Source of the DNA: Xanthomonas sp.
GTDB taxonomy: Bacteria; Pseudomonadota; Gammaproteobacteria; Xanthomonadales; SZUA-5
NCBI GenBank assembly: GCA_020693165.1
Contig: JAIMJQ010000022.1
Location: 1-37,721, forward strand
DNA: 37,721 nucleotides
Reading direction: 5' to 3'
The position numbers were made by a program, and so were the translations under genes. Under the pieces are notes generated by a model, which made no database searches, was not told the DNA's origin, and saw only the letters and a program-made list of their open reading frames with translations. How positions within the stretch are numbered: the first letter of the stretch is position 1; every line of letters starts with the position of its first letter. This document shows, piece by piece, positions 24,736 to 35,155 of the stretch.

Positions 24736-25749
24736 ATGAAGAATCTCCGTATCGTGGCAATGGCATTTTTCGGGCTGGCTTGCCTTGCGTTGAACGCGGC
24801 GTGGGCGGCTGACAAAGTGACCGTAGACAACTTCGTCCGCGCCGAGACGGACACGACGATGAAGCGCTACGCCGCGCAGGGAGCATTCGGCAAGTTTCTG
24901 CACATCCGCGGCATGACGCCCGTTGATACGCAGGACGTCATCCGGATGAACCGTGACACCCTGTACTCCGCCGGTGTGTTCGACCTCACGACACCGGTCT
25001 CAATCACGAAACCGGACCCTGACAAGCGATTCCAGTCGATGCTGGTCATCAATCAGGATCACTCGATGCTCCCCGTTGAGCATGGAGCGGGCAGGTTCAC
25101 CTTGACCCGCGAGAAGGTGGGGACGCGATATGTCATGGTTCTGTTGCGCACCTTTGCCGACCCCAACAACCCGGCAGACATGAAGGCCGCGAACTCACTG
25201 CAGGACCGCGTCCAGGCGGAGCAGGCCCGCGTCGGGAACCTCGAGATTCCCGACTGGGACGAGTCATCCCTCCGCACAGTCCGTGACGCGCTCAACGTGC
25301 TGGCTGCGACGAAGACCGACGCCTCAGGCATGTTTGGTGACAAGGCGAAGCTCGACCCTATCGATCATTTGCTCGGGACGGCTTACGGATGGGGAGGCAA
25401 TCCGAAGGAAGCCGCGGTCTATCAGAACGGAGTGCCGCCGATCAACGATGGTCAGACCGCCTACGTCTTGACAGCCCGAGACGTTCCCGTCGATGGCTTT
25501 TGGTCCATTACCGTCTACAACGCCAAGGGGTACATGGAGCCGAACGAGCGCAATGCCTATTCGGTCAACAACGTCACTGCGAAGAGGAATGCCGATGGCA
25601 GCGTCACCGTGCATTTCGGTGGCGACCCCACGGCCGCAAACTACCTTCCGATCACGCCGGGCTGGAGCTACGTCGTGCGGATGTATCAACCGCGAAGCGA
25701 AGTTGTCGACGGCACGTGGCGGTTTCCGGACCCGCAGCCGGTTAGATGA
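24736..25749 (+). CDS. Secreted DUF1254/DUF1214 domain protein
   Basis: This 337-residue protein has a signal peptide (cleavage after AAWA, about residue 24). The N-terminal DUF1254 part has VIRMNRDTLYSAGVFDLT near residues 68-85. The C-terminal DUF1214 part has GFWSITVYNAKGYM and NYLPITPGWSYVVRMYQP ending in W-R-F-P. The family is widespread in proteobacteria and often paired with a second secreted protein, but its biochemical role is not established. It starts ten bases after the preceding secreted-protein gene. At this length it resembles the shorter members of the family, some of which exceed 450 residues. Confidence 0.9.
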   Translation: MKNLRIVAMAFFGLACLALNAAWAADKVTVDNFVRAETDTTMKRYAAQGAFGKFLHIRGMTPVDTQDVIRMNRDTLYSAGVFDLTTPVSITKPDPDKRFQSMLVINQDHSMLPVEHGAGRFTLTREKVGTRYVMVLLRTFADPNNPADMKAANSLQDRVQAEQARVGNLEIPDWDESSLRTVRDALNVLAATKTDASGMFGDKAKLDPIDHLLGTAYGWGGNPKEAAVYQNGVPPINDGQTAYVLTARDVPVDGFWSITVYNAKGYMEPNERNAYSVNNVTAKRNADGSVTVHFGGDPTAANYLPITPGWSYVVRMYQPRSEVVDGTWRFPDPQPVR

Positions 25750-25886
25750 TGCCAGCTGCCCGGTGCCATGATCGGCACTGTGGGTCGAAAGTGGGCTCCC
25801 GAGGCTTGTTGAGTGTCCGCTTCGGGTCGCGAAGAGTCGTCCGCGCACGGTAAGAAGCTCGCGGAACGAGCCTGCTCAGGCGGTTA

Positions 25887-26915
25887 CTACGGCACCAACA
25901 CCAGTTTGCCCACTGTCATTCCACTCTCGATGGCCCTTTGCGCATCGGCGGCGCGCGCGAGCGGGAAAGGGGTGATCGGCGGCGGTGTCAGGCGGCCGTC
26001 GGCGAAGCGTTGCAGCAGCCACAGCATGCCCTCGCGCAAGCGATCGGCCTCGCCGGACAGGAAACTCAGGTTGCACGCGAGCACGCTCTTGTTGTCGCGG
26101 GTCATGCTGAGCGGGTTGTAGCGCGGCGTGCGCAGCCAGTCCCAGGCCAGCTTGATCCAGTTGAGGCGGCCATCGTGTGGCAGCATCGAGGCGAAACCAT
26201 AGATCAGCAGACGGCCGGTCGGCGCCAGGTGACGGTAGCTCTGCCTCAGCGTGCTGACGCCATTTGCGTCGAAAACGGCCTGGTAGCCGGTCGGTGACAA
26301 GGTGCGTGCGTGCAGCCAGAGCTCGTCGCGCGACTTGTCGATCACCGCATCGCAACCGGCGGCGATCGCGCTGTCGCGCTTGTGCGCGCCACCGACGACG
26401 CCGATCACGCGGCAGCCGGCCAGCCGTCCGAGCTGCGCCAGCGCGCTGCCGACGCCACCGGCGGCCGAATGCACCAGCCAGGTATCGCCCGGTCGCGGGT
26501 GCAGCAGTTCGTGGACCATCCACCAGGCGGTCAGGAACACCGTCGGGATCGCCGCGCCGGCGGTCGCGGCGAGCCCGGCCGGGCGGGCGAACACGCGATC
26601 GCGCGCCAAAACCACGCGACTGGCATAGCCGCCGAACAGCGTCAGGCCGATCACCGCATCGCTGACGGCGAAATCGCTGACTGCAGTTCCGATCGCCGCC
26701 ACCCGCCCGGCGACCTCGAACCCCGGCGTGATCGGATAGCCATGCAGGCGCTTGGCCGACTCGTACAGGCCCACGCGGATGATGCCGTCGGCAAAGTTGA
26801 CGCCGATCGCCTCGACGTCGATGGCGATTTCGCCGGATTGCGGTGCGCGGTCGGGTTCCTCCACGAGGCGCAGGCGGTCGTAGCCGCCGGGGCGGTCAAT
26901 GACGATGCGCCTCAT
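25887..26915 (-). CDS. Quinone oxidoreductase-like MDR protein (zinc-free type)
   Basis: This 342-residue medium-chain dehydrogenase/reductase probably reduces quinones or enoyl-type substrates with NADPH. The GroES-like N-terminal domain has VEAIGVNFADGIIRVGLY (near 35-52) and PGFEVAGRVAAIG. The Rossmann domain has the NADPH loop AAGGVGSALAQLGRLAG near 150-166. Catalytic-zinc cysteine/histidine residues of alcohol dehydrogenases are absent, as in QOR/VAT-1-like members. An insert with LNWIKLAWDWLRTPRYNP resembles VAT-1-type synaptic-vesicle homologues. The ATG at 26915 overlaps the upstream cytochrome-like gene by four bases; the frame is open further upstream but belongs to that gene's shadow. 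A relic of a related gene end lies at 15008-15070. Confidence 0.93.
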   Translation of the reverse strand: MRRIVIDRPGGYDRLRLVEEPDRAPQSGEIAIDVEAIGVNFADGIIRVGLYESAKRLHGYPITPGFEVAGRVAAIGTAVSDFAVSDAVIGLTLFGGYASRVVLARDRVFARPAGLAATAGAAIPTVFLTAWWMVHELLHPRPGDTWLVHSAAGGVGSALAQLGRLAGCRVIGVVGGAHKRDSAIAAGCDAVIDKSRDELWLHARTLSPTGYQAVFDANGVSTLRQSYRHLAPTGRLLIYGFASMLPHDGRLNWIKLAWDWLRTPRYNPLSMTRDNKSVLACNLSFLSGEADRLREGMLWLLQRFADGRLTPPPITPFPLARAADAQRAIESGMTVGKLVLVP

Positions 26916-27388
26916 CGATCCTCGAAGCCCAACCGCGACAGCGGCGCGCCGTGGCGGATCCAGTCGAAGAAAAACGCCTGCTGGGTTGGCGACAGCGGGC
27001 TGGCATTGAGCGGCATGCGCACGCCGAGGCCGGGCGGATCGTCGCAGTTGAGCTTGAGGAACAGCATGCTGGCCAGCGGGTCGCCCGGCGCGACGCGCAG
27101 CAAAGCCGGGAACCCGTCGCTGGGGACGCCGACCAGGTTGGCGTAGCTGAAGCCATCGCCGAGGCCGAGGTTGCCGGCGCCGACGCTGCCGGGATGGCAG
27201 CCGGTGCACGTCGCTTCGAAGATCGACTGGAACTGGCCGTAGCGGAACTGCGTGAACGGCGCGATTGAAGTCAGGTCGGAACACTGGTCGGGCGGGCCAT
27301 TGCCGGCGCCGGCGCCGGCGCCGGCGGCGAGCAGCAACGCAATTGCGGCAACGGCGTGCGCGACCGACGACGACAATCGGTCTGTCAT
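26912..27388 (-). CDS. Secreted cytochrome c-like protein
   Basis: The 158-residue protein has a signal peptide (about 1-29, with a Gly-Ala repeat encoded by tandem GCCGGC). One heme c site CTGCH lies at 61-65 within FEATCTGCHPG. A likely distal methionine lies in GVRMPLNASPLS, followed by TQQAFFFDWIRHGA. This pattern matches the short cytochrome-like domain often annotated 'planctomycete cytochrome c' (PSCyt1-like). Two further cysteines could form a disulfide. It overlaps both neighbours by four bases, in an operon with an MDR oxidoreductase and a small acidic protein. The electron partner is not evident. Confidence 0.85.
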   Translation of the reverse strand: MTDRLSSSVAHAVAAIALLLAAGAGAGAGNGPPDQCSDLTSIAPFTQFRYGQFQSIFEATCTGCHPGSVGAGNLGLGDGFSYANLVGVPSDGFPALLRVAPGDPLASMLFLKLNCDDPPGLGVRMPLNASPLSPTQQAFFFDWIRHGAPLSRLGFEDR

Positions 27389-27624
27389 CCGCGGCGACTC
27401 CAGACGATGTCCATGCCGTCGCGCTCGCCGATTGCGCGCCCGAGCACGTGCAGCAGCGCGCTCGGCGCACCGGCGTCTTTCAGCAGGTGCAGGGTGCCCA
27501 TGTCGATGAAGTAGTCCTGGTCGTCGCCGCTCTCTTCCTCGAGCTCGCGCACCAGCAGCGCAAGTTCGTCTTCGCTGATGGTGGCGATCAGGGTACCGGT
27601 GTCGCGGTCATGCAGGTCGATCAT
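27385..27624 (-). CDS. Small acidic conserved hypothetical protein
   Basis: This 79-residue protein starts MIDLHDRDTGTLIATISEDEL, has an acidic middle (LEEESGDDQDYFIDMGTLH) and ends IVWSRRG. It has no signal peptide and no membrane helix. I recognise the overall pattern as a small hypothetical recurring in Xanthomonadales-like genomes, but no function is known to me. The ATG at 27624 is chosen over a longer frame to 27714 because the upstream residues are Ala/Arg/Pro-rich and non-coding in character. It is the first gene of the three-gene minus-strand operon and is divergent from the UbiA-type gene. Confidence 0.7.
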   Translation of the reverse strand: MIDLHDRDTGTLIATISEDELALLVRELEEESGDDQDYFIDMGTLHLLKDAGAPSALLHVLGRAIGERDGMDIVWSRRG

Positions 27625-27707
27625 GGGATTCTCGATTTGGCGAGCCAGCGCAGATGTTGCCGCAGGGGGCCGCGGGCGTCGAGTGGCACACGGCATAATC
27701 GCCGACC

Positions 27708-28568
27708 ATGCCACCTTTGCTCCGACTGCTGCGGCCGCACCAATGGACCAAGAACGCGCTGGCCTTCGTCGGCCTGCTCGCCGCGCACCGCTGGGGTGAC
27801 GCCGCCGCGTGGCAGGCTTCGGGGTTGATGTTCGCGGCGCTGTCGCTGCTGGCCAGTGCCGTCTACATCATCAACGACGCGATCGACGTCGACAGCGACC
27901 GGCTCGATCCGGACAAGCGCGAACGCCCGCTGGCATCCGGTCGGGTCACGCTGGGCGCCGGACTTGCCTTGATTCCGCTATTGCTGGTTCTGGCGTTGCT
28001 GGCCGCGTGGACGTTGCCGCGGCCGGCGCAATGGGCGCTGGCTGCCTATGCCGGCGGCGCGCTGCTGTACAACCTCGGGGTCAAGCGCACGCTGTGGCTC
28101 GATGTGGTGTTGCTGGCGGCCCTGTATGCGGCGCGGGTGATCGCCGGCGCGCTGGCGGCCGCGATCGCGCCGAGTCCGTGGCTGGTGAGCTTTTCGCTGT
28201 TCGTGTTCACCAGCCTGGCCGCGTTGAAACGTTATGCCGAGCTGGTGCGCAGCACGCGCGAGCAGTTGCCCGGTCGCGGCTATCGCCGCAGCGACCGCGA
28301 CATGGTCGCAGCCTTCGGCGTGGCGTCTGCGCTGGCTGCCACCGTGGTCCTGTCGCTGTACGTCAACGCGGCGGACGTGCAATTGATGTACCGCACCCCG
28401 CAGGCGCTGTGGGCGCTGGGGCCGATCGTGCTGACCTGGCTGGCGCGGATGTGGACGCTGGCGCATCGTGGCGAGATGCCGGGCGACCCGGTGCTGTACG
28501 CGCTCAACGATCGCGGCAGTTGGATGGCGGCGCTGGCGCTGCTGGCTTGTTTCGCGCTCGCGGCCTGA
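27708..28568 (+). CDS. UbiA-superfamily prenyltransferase, DPPR-synthase-like
   Basis: This 286-residue inner-membrane enzyme has about eight to nine helices. The opening LRPHQWTKN and the metal-binding motif NDAIDVDSDRLDP (56-68) with KRERPLASG resemble decaprenyl-phosphate 5-phosphoribosyltransferases more than ubiquinone-pathway UbiA. The second conserved region is YNLGVKRTLWLDVVLLA near 120. It would move phosphoribose from PRPP to a polyprenyl phosphate as a sugar donor for cell-envelope glycans. It ends three bases before a polytopic membrane protein that may use the product. A CATAAT hexamer at 27694-27699, close to the ATG at 27708, suggests a short or absent leader. The substrate is inferred. 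Confidence 0.87.
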   Translation: MPPLLRLLRPHQWTKNALAFVGLLAAHRWGDAAAWQASGLMFAALSLLASAVYIINDAIDVDSDRLDPDKRERPLASGRVTLGAGLALIPLLLVLALLAAWTLPRPAQWALAAYAGGALLYNLGVKRTLWLDVVLLAALYAARVIAGALAAAIAPSPWLVSFSLFVFTSLAALKRYAELVRSTREQLPGRGYRRSDRDMVAAFGVASALAATVVLSLYVNAADVQLMYRTPQALWALGPIVLTWLARMWTLAHRGEMPGDPVLYALNDRGSWMAALALLACFALAA

Positions 28569-28571
28569 GCC

Positions 28572-30417
28572 GTGGATCGTCGACCACCGGATCGGTACCG
28601 CTGGTGGTGGCTGCTGGCAGTGGCGTGCCTGTGCCTGCGCCTGGGCTACGTGGTCGGGCACCAGCCGCTGGCCGGATTCGCCAACCAGTTCGACATGTTG
28701 CGCACCACCGGTTGCCTCGGGTTGGTGCCGGATGCCGACGTCGCAGCAGGTGCAGCGACGCCGGCGGCGCCGATCGAACGCTATCGCGTCGGCGCACCGC
28801 GCGACCCCAGTTGCCTGATCGGCACCGAAGTCCTGCTGGCCGGCAGCGCGCGCGCGCTCGATGCCGTCGGCGACATGCTTGGCCTCGGCGATCCTGCCAG
28901 CATGCCTTTGCGTCTGCTGGCCGTGACCAAGGCGCTGTTGCTGCTGCTCGCCTTCGCCTGGATCGACCTGCGCCTGCGTGCGCACCCCGGGGCACGTGTG
29001 GTGCATGCGTGGCTGGCGGCGCTGGTACTGGCGGATCCCTTCAATACCCTGTACCTGGCCGGTTTCTACACCGAGTTCGCGGCCCTGCTGACGACCTGGC
29101 TGGCGCTGGCGCTGCCGTTGACCTGGCTGCTGCGACGCCAGGCGCCCACCTTGCTGCAGACATTGCCGTGGGGAGCGATCCTCGCCGCGCTGGCGCTGTC
29201 GCGCTTCCAGCACGCGCTGCTTCCGTTGCTGTTGCTGCTGTGGCTGCTGTGGCTGGCGCGACGCCTGCGTTGGCCGCTGCTGCCGTTGCTGGCGGGTGCG
29301 GCGTTGTGGCTGCTTCCGGCGCTGGCGCTGCAGATCGGCGCGCAGACCGAATACCGCAGCATCGCCGATGCCAATCGCTGGAACAGCTTTTTCGGCGCGG
29401 CGCTGCCGGCGGCGCGCGATCCGCTCGAATTCGTGCGCGATCTGGGCTTGCCGGATGATTGTGCCGAGCTGGTGCACACGACCTGGTACCTGCAGCGTGG
29501 GCGCGACGCGCGCGCCGAGTGTCCGCAGGCGTTCGCACTGTCGCGGCTGCGCTGGCTGGCTCATCTTGCGGCCGAGCCGGTGGCGCTGATGCGGCTGGTC
29601 GGCCGCGGCGTCAGCCTGTCGGGGCAGTGGCGCCCGAGCTATCTCGGCGAACTCGCCGGCGCTCGCGGCGAACGCCTGCCGGCGGGGCGCCTGCAACTCG
29701 GTGCCAGCCTGGCCGACGTCGTCGCGCGCCTGCCATTCGGCTGGCTGCTGGCGTTCTGGTCGGCACCGTTGCTGTTGCCGGTGGCGCTCGTCGCCGGCCG
29801 GCCGCGCCGTTCGCGCGAGCGCGCCGCGCTGTCGCCGTCGACCGGCGTCACCGGCGGGAGTCCCGCAGCATTGTGGCTGTGGCCGATGCTGCTGCTGGCG
29901 ATTGCGCTAGGCTGGGGAGCTTCGCTGGTCGGTGACGGCTACAGCGAACTGGCGCGCCACCTGCATCTCGCCGCCAACGCCACGCTGGTGGCAATCCTGC
30001 TCGGTCTGCTGGCGCTGGTTCGCGCTGCGTTCGGCGGCACCCTGCGCGGTCGCACTCTGGCTGCGTTGCTGCTCGCCGCCGCAGTTCTGGTTGGCGGCGG
30101 AGCTTTCATGGTTGGTCAGAGCCTCGCCTTCGGCGTGCTCGAGCACCCGGCGGGCGAGCTGGCATCCGATCCGCTTCAGGTCTCCGGTTGGGCGCTCGAT
30201 CCGCGCGGAATCGTCGCCATCGAGGCGGTGTGGGCCGATGGCAGTCGCCAGCGGCTCGCGCTGCGGGCACGCGACGAGCTGGTCGGGATATTCGGTGCCG
30301 CCGCGCCTGCCGTGGGCTTCAGCGGCGACCTGGCGGTGCCCGCCGCGCCGGTCTCGCTGTTGCAGATCGAGGTCATTCCCGGTGGCGGTGCCGCGACCGT
30401 CATCGACCGTCGCTGGA

Positions 30418-30431
<14 letters not shown>
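28572..30431 (+). CDS. Polytopic membrane protein, possible GT-C-type glycosyltransferase
   Basis: This 619-residue protein has about ten to twelve predicted helices, very leucine-rich. A first periplasmic loop follows helix 1 (FANQFDMLRTTGCLGLVPD), and a long loop near residues 265-330 contains paired cysteines (DDCAELVHTTW, DARAECPQA). A soluble C-terminal beta-like domain (about 525-619) opens with the recurring SGWALDPRGIVAIEAVW pattern. Topology resembles GT-C glycosyltransferases that use polyprenyl-phosphate sugars, but no signature allows certainty. The GTG at 28572 is the start, three bases after the UbiA-type gene, supporting a joint role. Its last 14 bases overlap the convergent P-type ATPase gene. 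Confidence 0.75.
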
Positions 30432-33000
<2,569 letters not shown>

Positions 33001-33254
33001 GGGCCGAGGCTAGCGCCGCGGAACAGGCGCGATCTTGATCGAGGGCGTGTCGCCAGCTTCGGGCGGATGTATCGTCCCAGGAATCGCCTGGACATGCGGC
33101 GATCGACCCGAAGGAGCGCAATGTCTGGCCGAATACATGGCATCCAGGCCGCAAGCCGACGGGCTGCCGTACTCGGCACCGTCAGCTGTCCCGGCCCGCT
33201 TGCCCGGCGCTCATCGACGTCTGCGGTCGTGGCTTCAACGATGCGGGGGTCTGC

Positions 33255-33725
33255 ATGTCCAACAACATCATTTTTCGCCTCGTGACCTATTACCTGACGG
33301 TCATCGTGGTCGCCAGCGGCGTTTTCCACTTGTTTCCGATTCTCGGAGAGTACATCACCCGGGAACGCCTGCGCGAAGGCGCGCGGGCCAGCCTCGACCT
33401 GACCGATCTTGCCGACGGAATACCGGCAGTCTCCGGACTCGAAGCGCCGGTGCAGTTGCTGAACCCCGAGCGGACTGTCCCCGTCCTGCTGTCGCTGGCG
33501 TGCGCGCTGCTGGTGGTGCTGCCGCTGGTCTGGGTTTACCGCTGGACCCGGCCGCGCAAACGCTACAGCCAGGCATTCGCTCACACCTTGCTGGTGGTGC
33601 CGATCGCGATCACGCTCGTGGTGTTCCTGGCCAAGGGCAGTCTGGCGCTGGCCTTCAGCCTGGCGGGTATCGTCGCCGCGGTGCGCTTCCGGACGTCGCT
33701 CGACGATTCCATGGACGCCGTGTAA
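33255..33725 (+). CDS. DUF4956-like membrane protein, N-terminal part (stops at in-frame TAA)
   Basis: This 156-residue segment carries three to four hydrophobic helices: VTYYLTVIVVASGVFHLFPIL, LLSLACALLVVLPLVWVYRW and a helix ending in VAAVRFRTSLDDSMDAV. The last motif is the conserved FRTxLxD block of DUF4956 proteins, which in intact members runs directly into another helix. Here TAA at 33723-33725 interrupts it and the same frame resumes at once with ATG at 33726. GGGGG six bases before the start ATG may serve as ribosome binding site. DUF4956 proteins are often found with CotH-like and VTC polyphosphate-polymerase genes; a CotH-like gene lies at 35156-36229. The two halves are either one broken gene or a split protein. 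Confidence 0.75.
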   Translation: MSNNIIFRLVTYYLTVIVVASGVFHLFPILGEYITRERLREGARASLDLTDLADGIPAVSGLEAPVQLLNPERTVPVLLSLACALLVVLPLVWVYRWTRPRKRYSQAFAHTLLVVPIAITLVVFLAKGSLALAFSLAGIVAAVRFRTSLDDSMDAV

Positions 33726-34217
33726 ATGTTCGTCGTCATCGGTGCGGGCCTTGCAGCGGGCGTGCAGATGCTTGCAGTGGCGGTGATCGCGTCGATGATC
33801 TTCAACGCGGTCGCGCTCACCGTCTGGAAAATGAATTTCGGCAGTACGCCGGCCACGCTGAACGGCTGGCGCGTTGCCGAACCGGGGCTGCAGGCACCCG
33901 GCGCCGCGCAAGTCGCCGCAGCGCCCGACGGCGACGACGAGCCCCGCAATCCGTTCAACTTCAGGCTGCGCGTGCATGCCGCCCAGCTCGAACCGGCGCA
34001 GTATTTCGTCATTCCATTCCTCGAAGCGCGCGTGAAGCGCTGGCAGATTGCCGAAGTCATGCCATTGGACGATGGCACGACAGTCATCGAGATCGACCTC
34101 AAGCTCAAGAAGTCGATCGACCGGGACGCATTCATCGATGCCATCGAGCACGGCGATTCGCACCTGTCGGGGGTGGAATTGAGCAAGCTCGACTCGAAGA
34201 AGCGCCAGTCAGCGTGA
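33726..34217 (+). CDS. DUF4956-like membrane protein, C-terminal part
   Basis: This 163-residue segment continues the preceding frame after a single TAA. It starts MFVVIGAGLAAGVQMLAVAVIASMIFNAVALTVW as one or two helices, followed by a soluble domain (about 45-163) ending in a lysine/aspartate-rich tail. The ATG touches the stop codon (TAAATG), which would allow a terminating ribosome to restart, so a two-piece protein is possible. Without restart or readthrough the gene is inactive. It lies 13 bases before the SdiA-regulated-type gene, so it is probably in one operon with it. Confidence 0.7.
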   Translation: MFVVIGAGLAAGVQMLAVAVIASMIFNAVALTVWKMNFGSTPATLNGWRVAEPGLQAPGAAQVAAAPDGDDEPRNPFNFRLRVHAAQLEPAQYFVIPFLEARVKRWQIAEVMPLDDGTTVIEIDLKLKKSIDRDAFIDAIEHGDSHLSGVELSKLDSKKRQSA

Positions 34218-34230
34218 GCGCCGGATCGCG

Positions 34231-35145
34231 ATGATCCGTCGCCGCGACCGGTGGACGCTGCTCGTCCTGCTGCTGGGCGTGGCCCTGCATTTCCTGCCCC
34301 CGCTGTCATCGGGACGAGCGCTGCCGAATGCCGCGACCGTCGCCGAGCTTCCTGCGCCGGCCGGGGTCCTGGCGCTTTACGACCTGGACAAGGACCGCGC
34401 CCTGCAGCGCAAGCTGCCGCAGCGCCTCAAGGAAATCTCTGGCCTTGCGGTGACCGGCGACCATCGCTTGCTGGCGCACAACGATGAAACCGGCCTGGTC
34501 AGCGAACTGGACCCGGCGACCGGCGCGGTGCGCAGCAGCTTTGCCATGGTGAAACACGCTGCGCCGATCGCCGCCGACTTCGAAGGCATTGCGGTTCTCG
34601 ATGACCGCATCTATCTGGCCACCAGCGATGGCGTCATCCATGCGTGTCCGCCGGGAACGGACGGCCAGAATGTGCAGTGCGAGGTATACGACACCGGCCT
34701 TGGCGCCGAGTACGAACTGGAGAGTCTGGGCAGCGCCATCGACGAGCACCAGTTGATTCTGGTATCGAAGAACCCGCGCTCGGGCGAACCGGCCGGGCGG
34801 GTTTGCATCGACCGCTGGTCGGCGCAGACGAAACAACTCGACCGGGGCGCGCGCGTCGCGATTCCCTTTGCCGCGTTCACCGCGAACCTCGACGACGACG
34901 AGTTCCAGCCGAGCTGCGTCGAAGTCGACCCGGCCACCGGGAACTACCTGATCCTGACCGGGCGCCAGCGGAGCCTGGCGGAGGTCACCCGCAACGGCAT
35001 CGTCGTGGCCGTCGCCAAACTGCCGAGGCGCCTGCATTGGCAGCCCGAGGGGATCGCCTTCGGCGCCGACGGGTCACTGCTGATCGCCGATGAGGGCGAC
35101 GATGGAGCCGCGCGGCTGACGATCTATCCGCGCCGGGACAACTAG
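34231..35145 (+). CDS. SdiA-regulated (YjiK-like) beta-propeller protein
   Basis: This 304-residue protein has an N-terminal hydrophobic segment (about 8-25), likely a signal anchor, and a repeated-strand domain typical of the SdiA-regulated family. Visible marks are KEISGLAVTGDHRLLAHNDE near residues 64-85, DFEGIAVLDDRIYLATSDG near 112-130, LESLG, PSCVEVDPATGNYLILTG and HWQPEGIAFGADGSLLIADEGD. Repeated E-G/D-G acidic turns could bind calcium. It probably acts in the periplasm; its ligand or substrate is unknown. It follows the DUF4956 gene by 13 bases and converges on the CotH-like gene, ten bases away. Confidence 0.85.
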   Translation: MIRRRDRWTLLVLLLGVALHFLPPLSSGRALPNAATVAELPAPAGVLALYDLDKDRALQRKLPQRLKEISGLAVTGDHRLLAHNDETGLVSELDPATGAVRSSFAMVKHAAPIAADFEGIAVLDDRIYLATSDGVIHACPPGTDGQNVQCEVYDTGLGAEYELESLGSAIDEHQLILVSKNPRSGEPAGRVCIDRWSAQTKQLDRGARVAIPFAAFTANLDDDEFQPSCVEVDPATGNYLILTGRQRSLAEVTRNGIVVAVAKLPRRLHWQPEGIAFGADGSLLIADEGDDGAARLTIYPRRDN

Positions 35146-35155
35146 TCAGCGAGAG

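Noticed and set aside
26916-27470. Upstream extension of the MDR gene into a 527-codon fusion
   Set aside because: The extension is out of frame with the cytochrome c-like gene it overlaps, which has a clear signal peptide and CTGCH site; the MDR start at 26915 overlaps that gene by the usual four bases.
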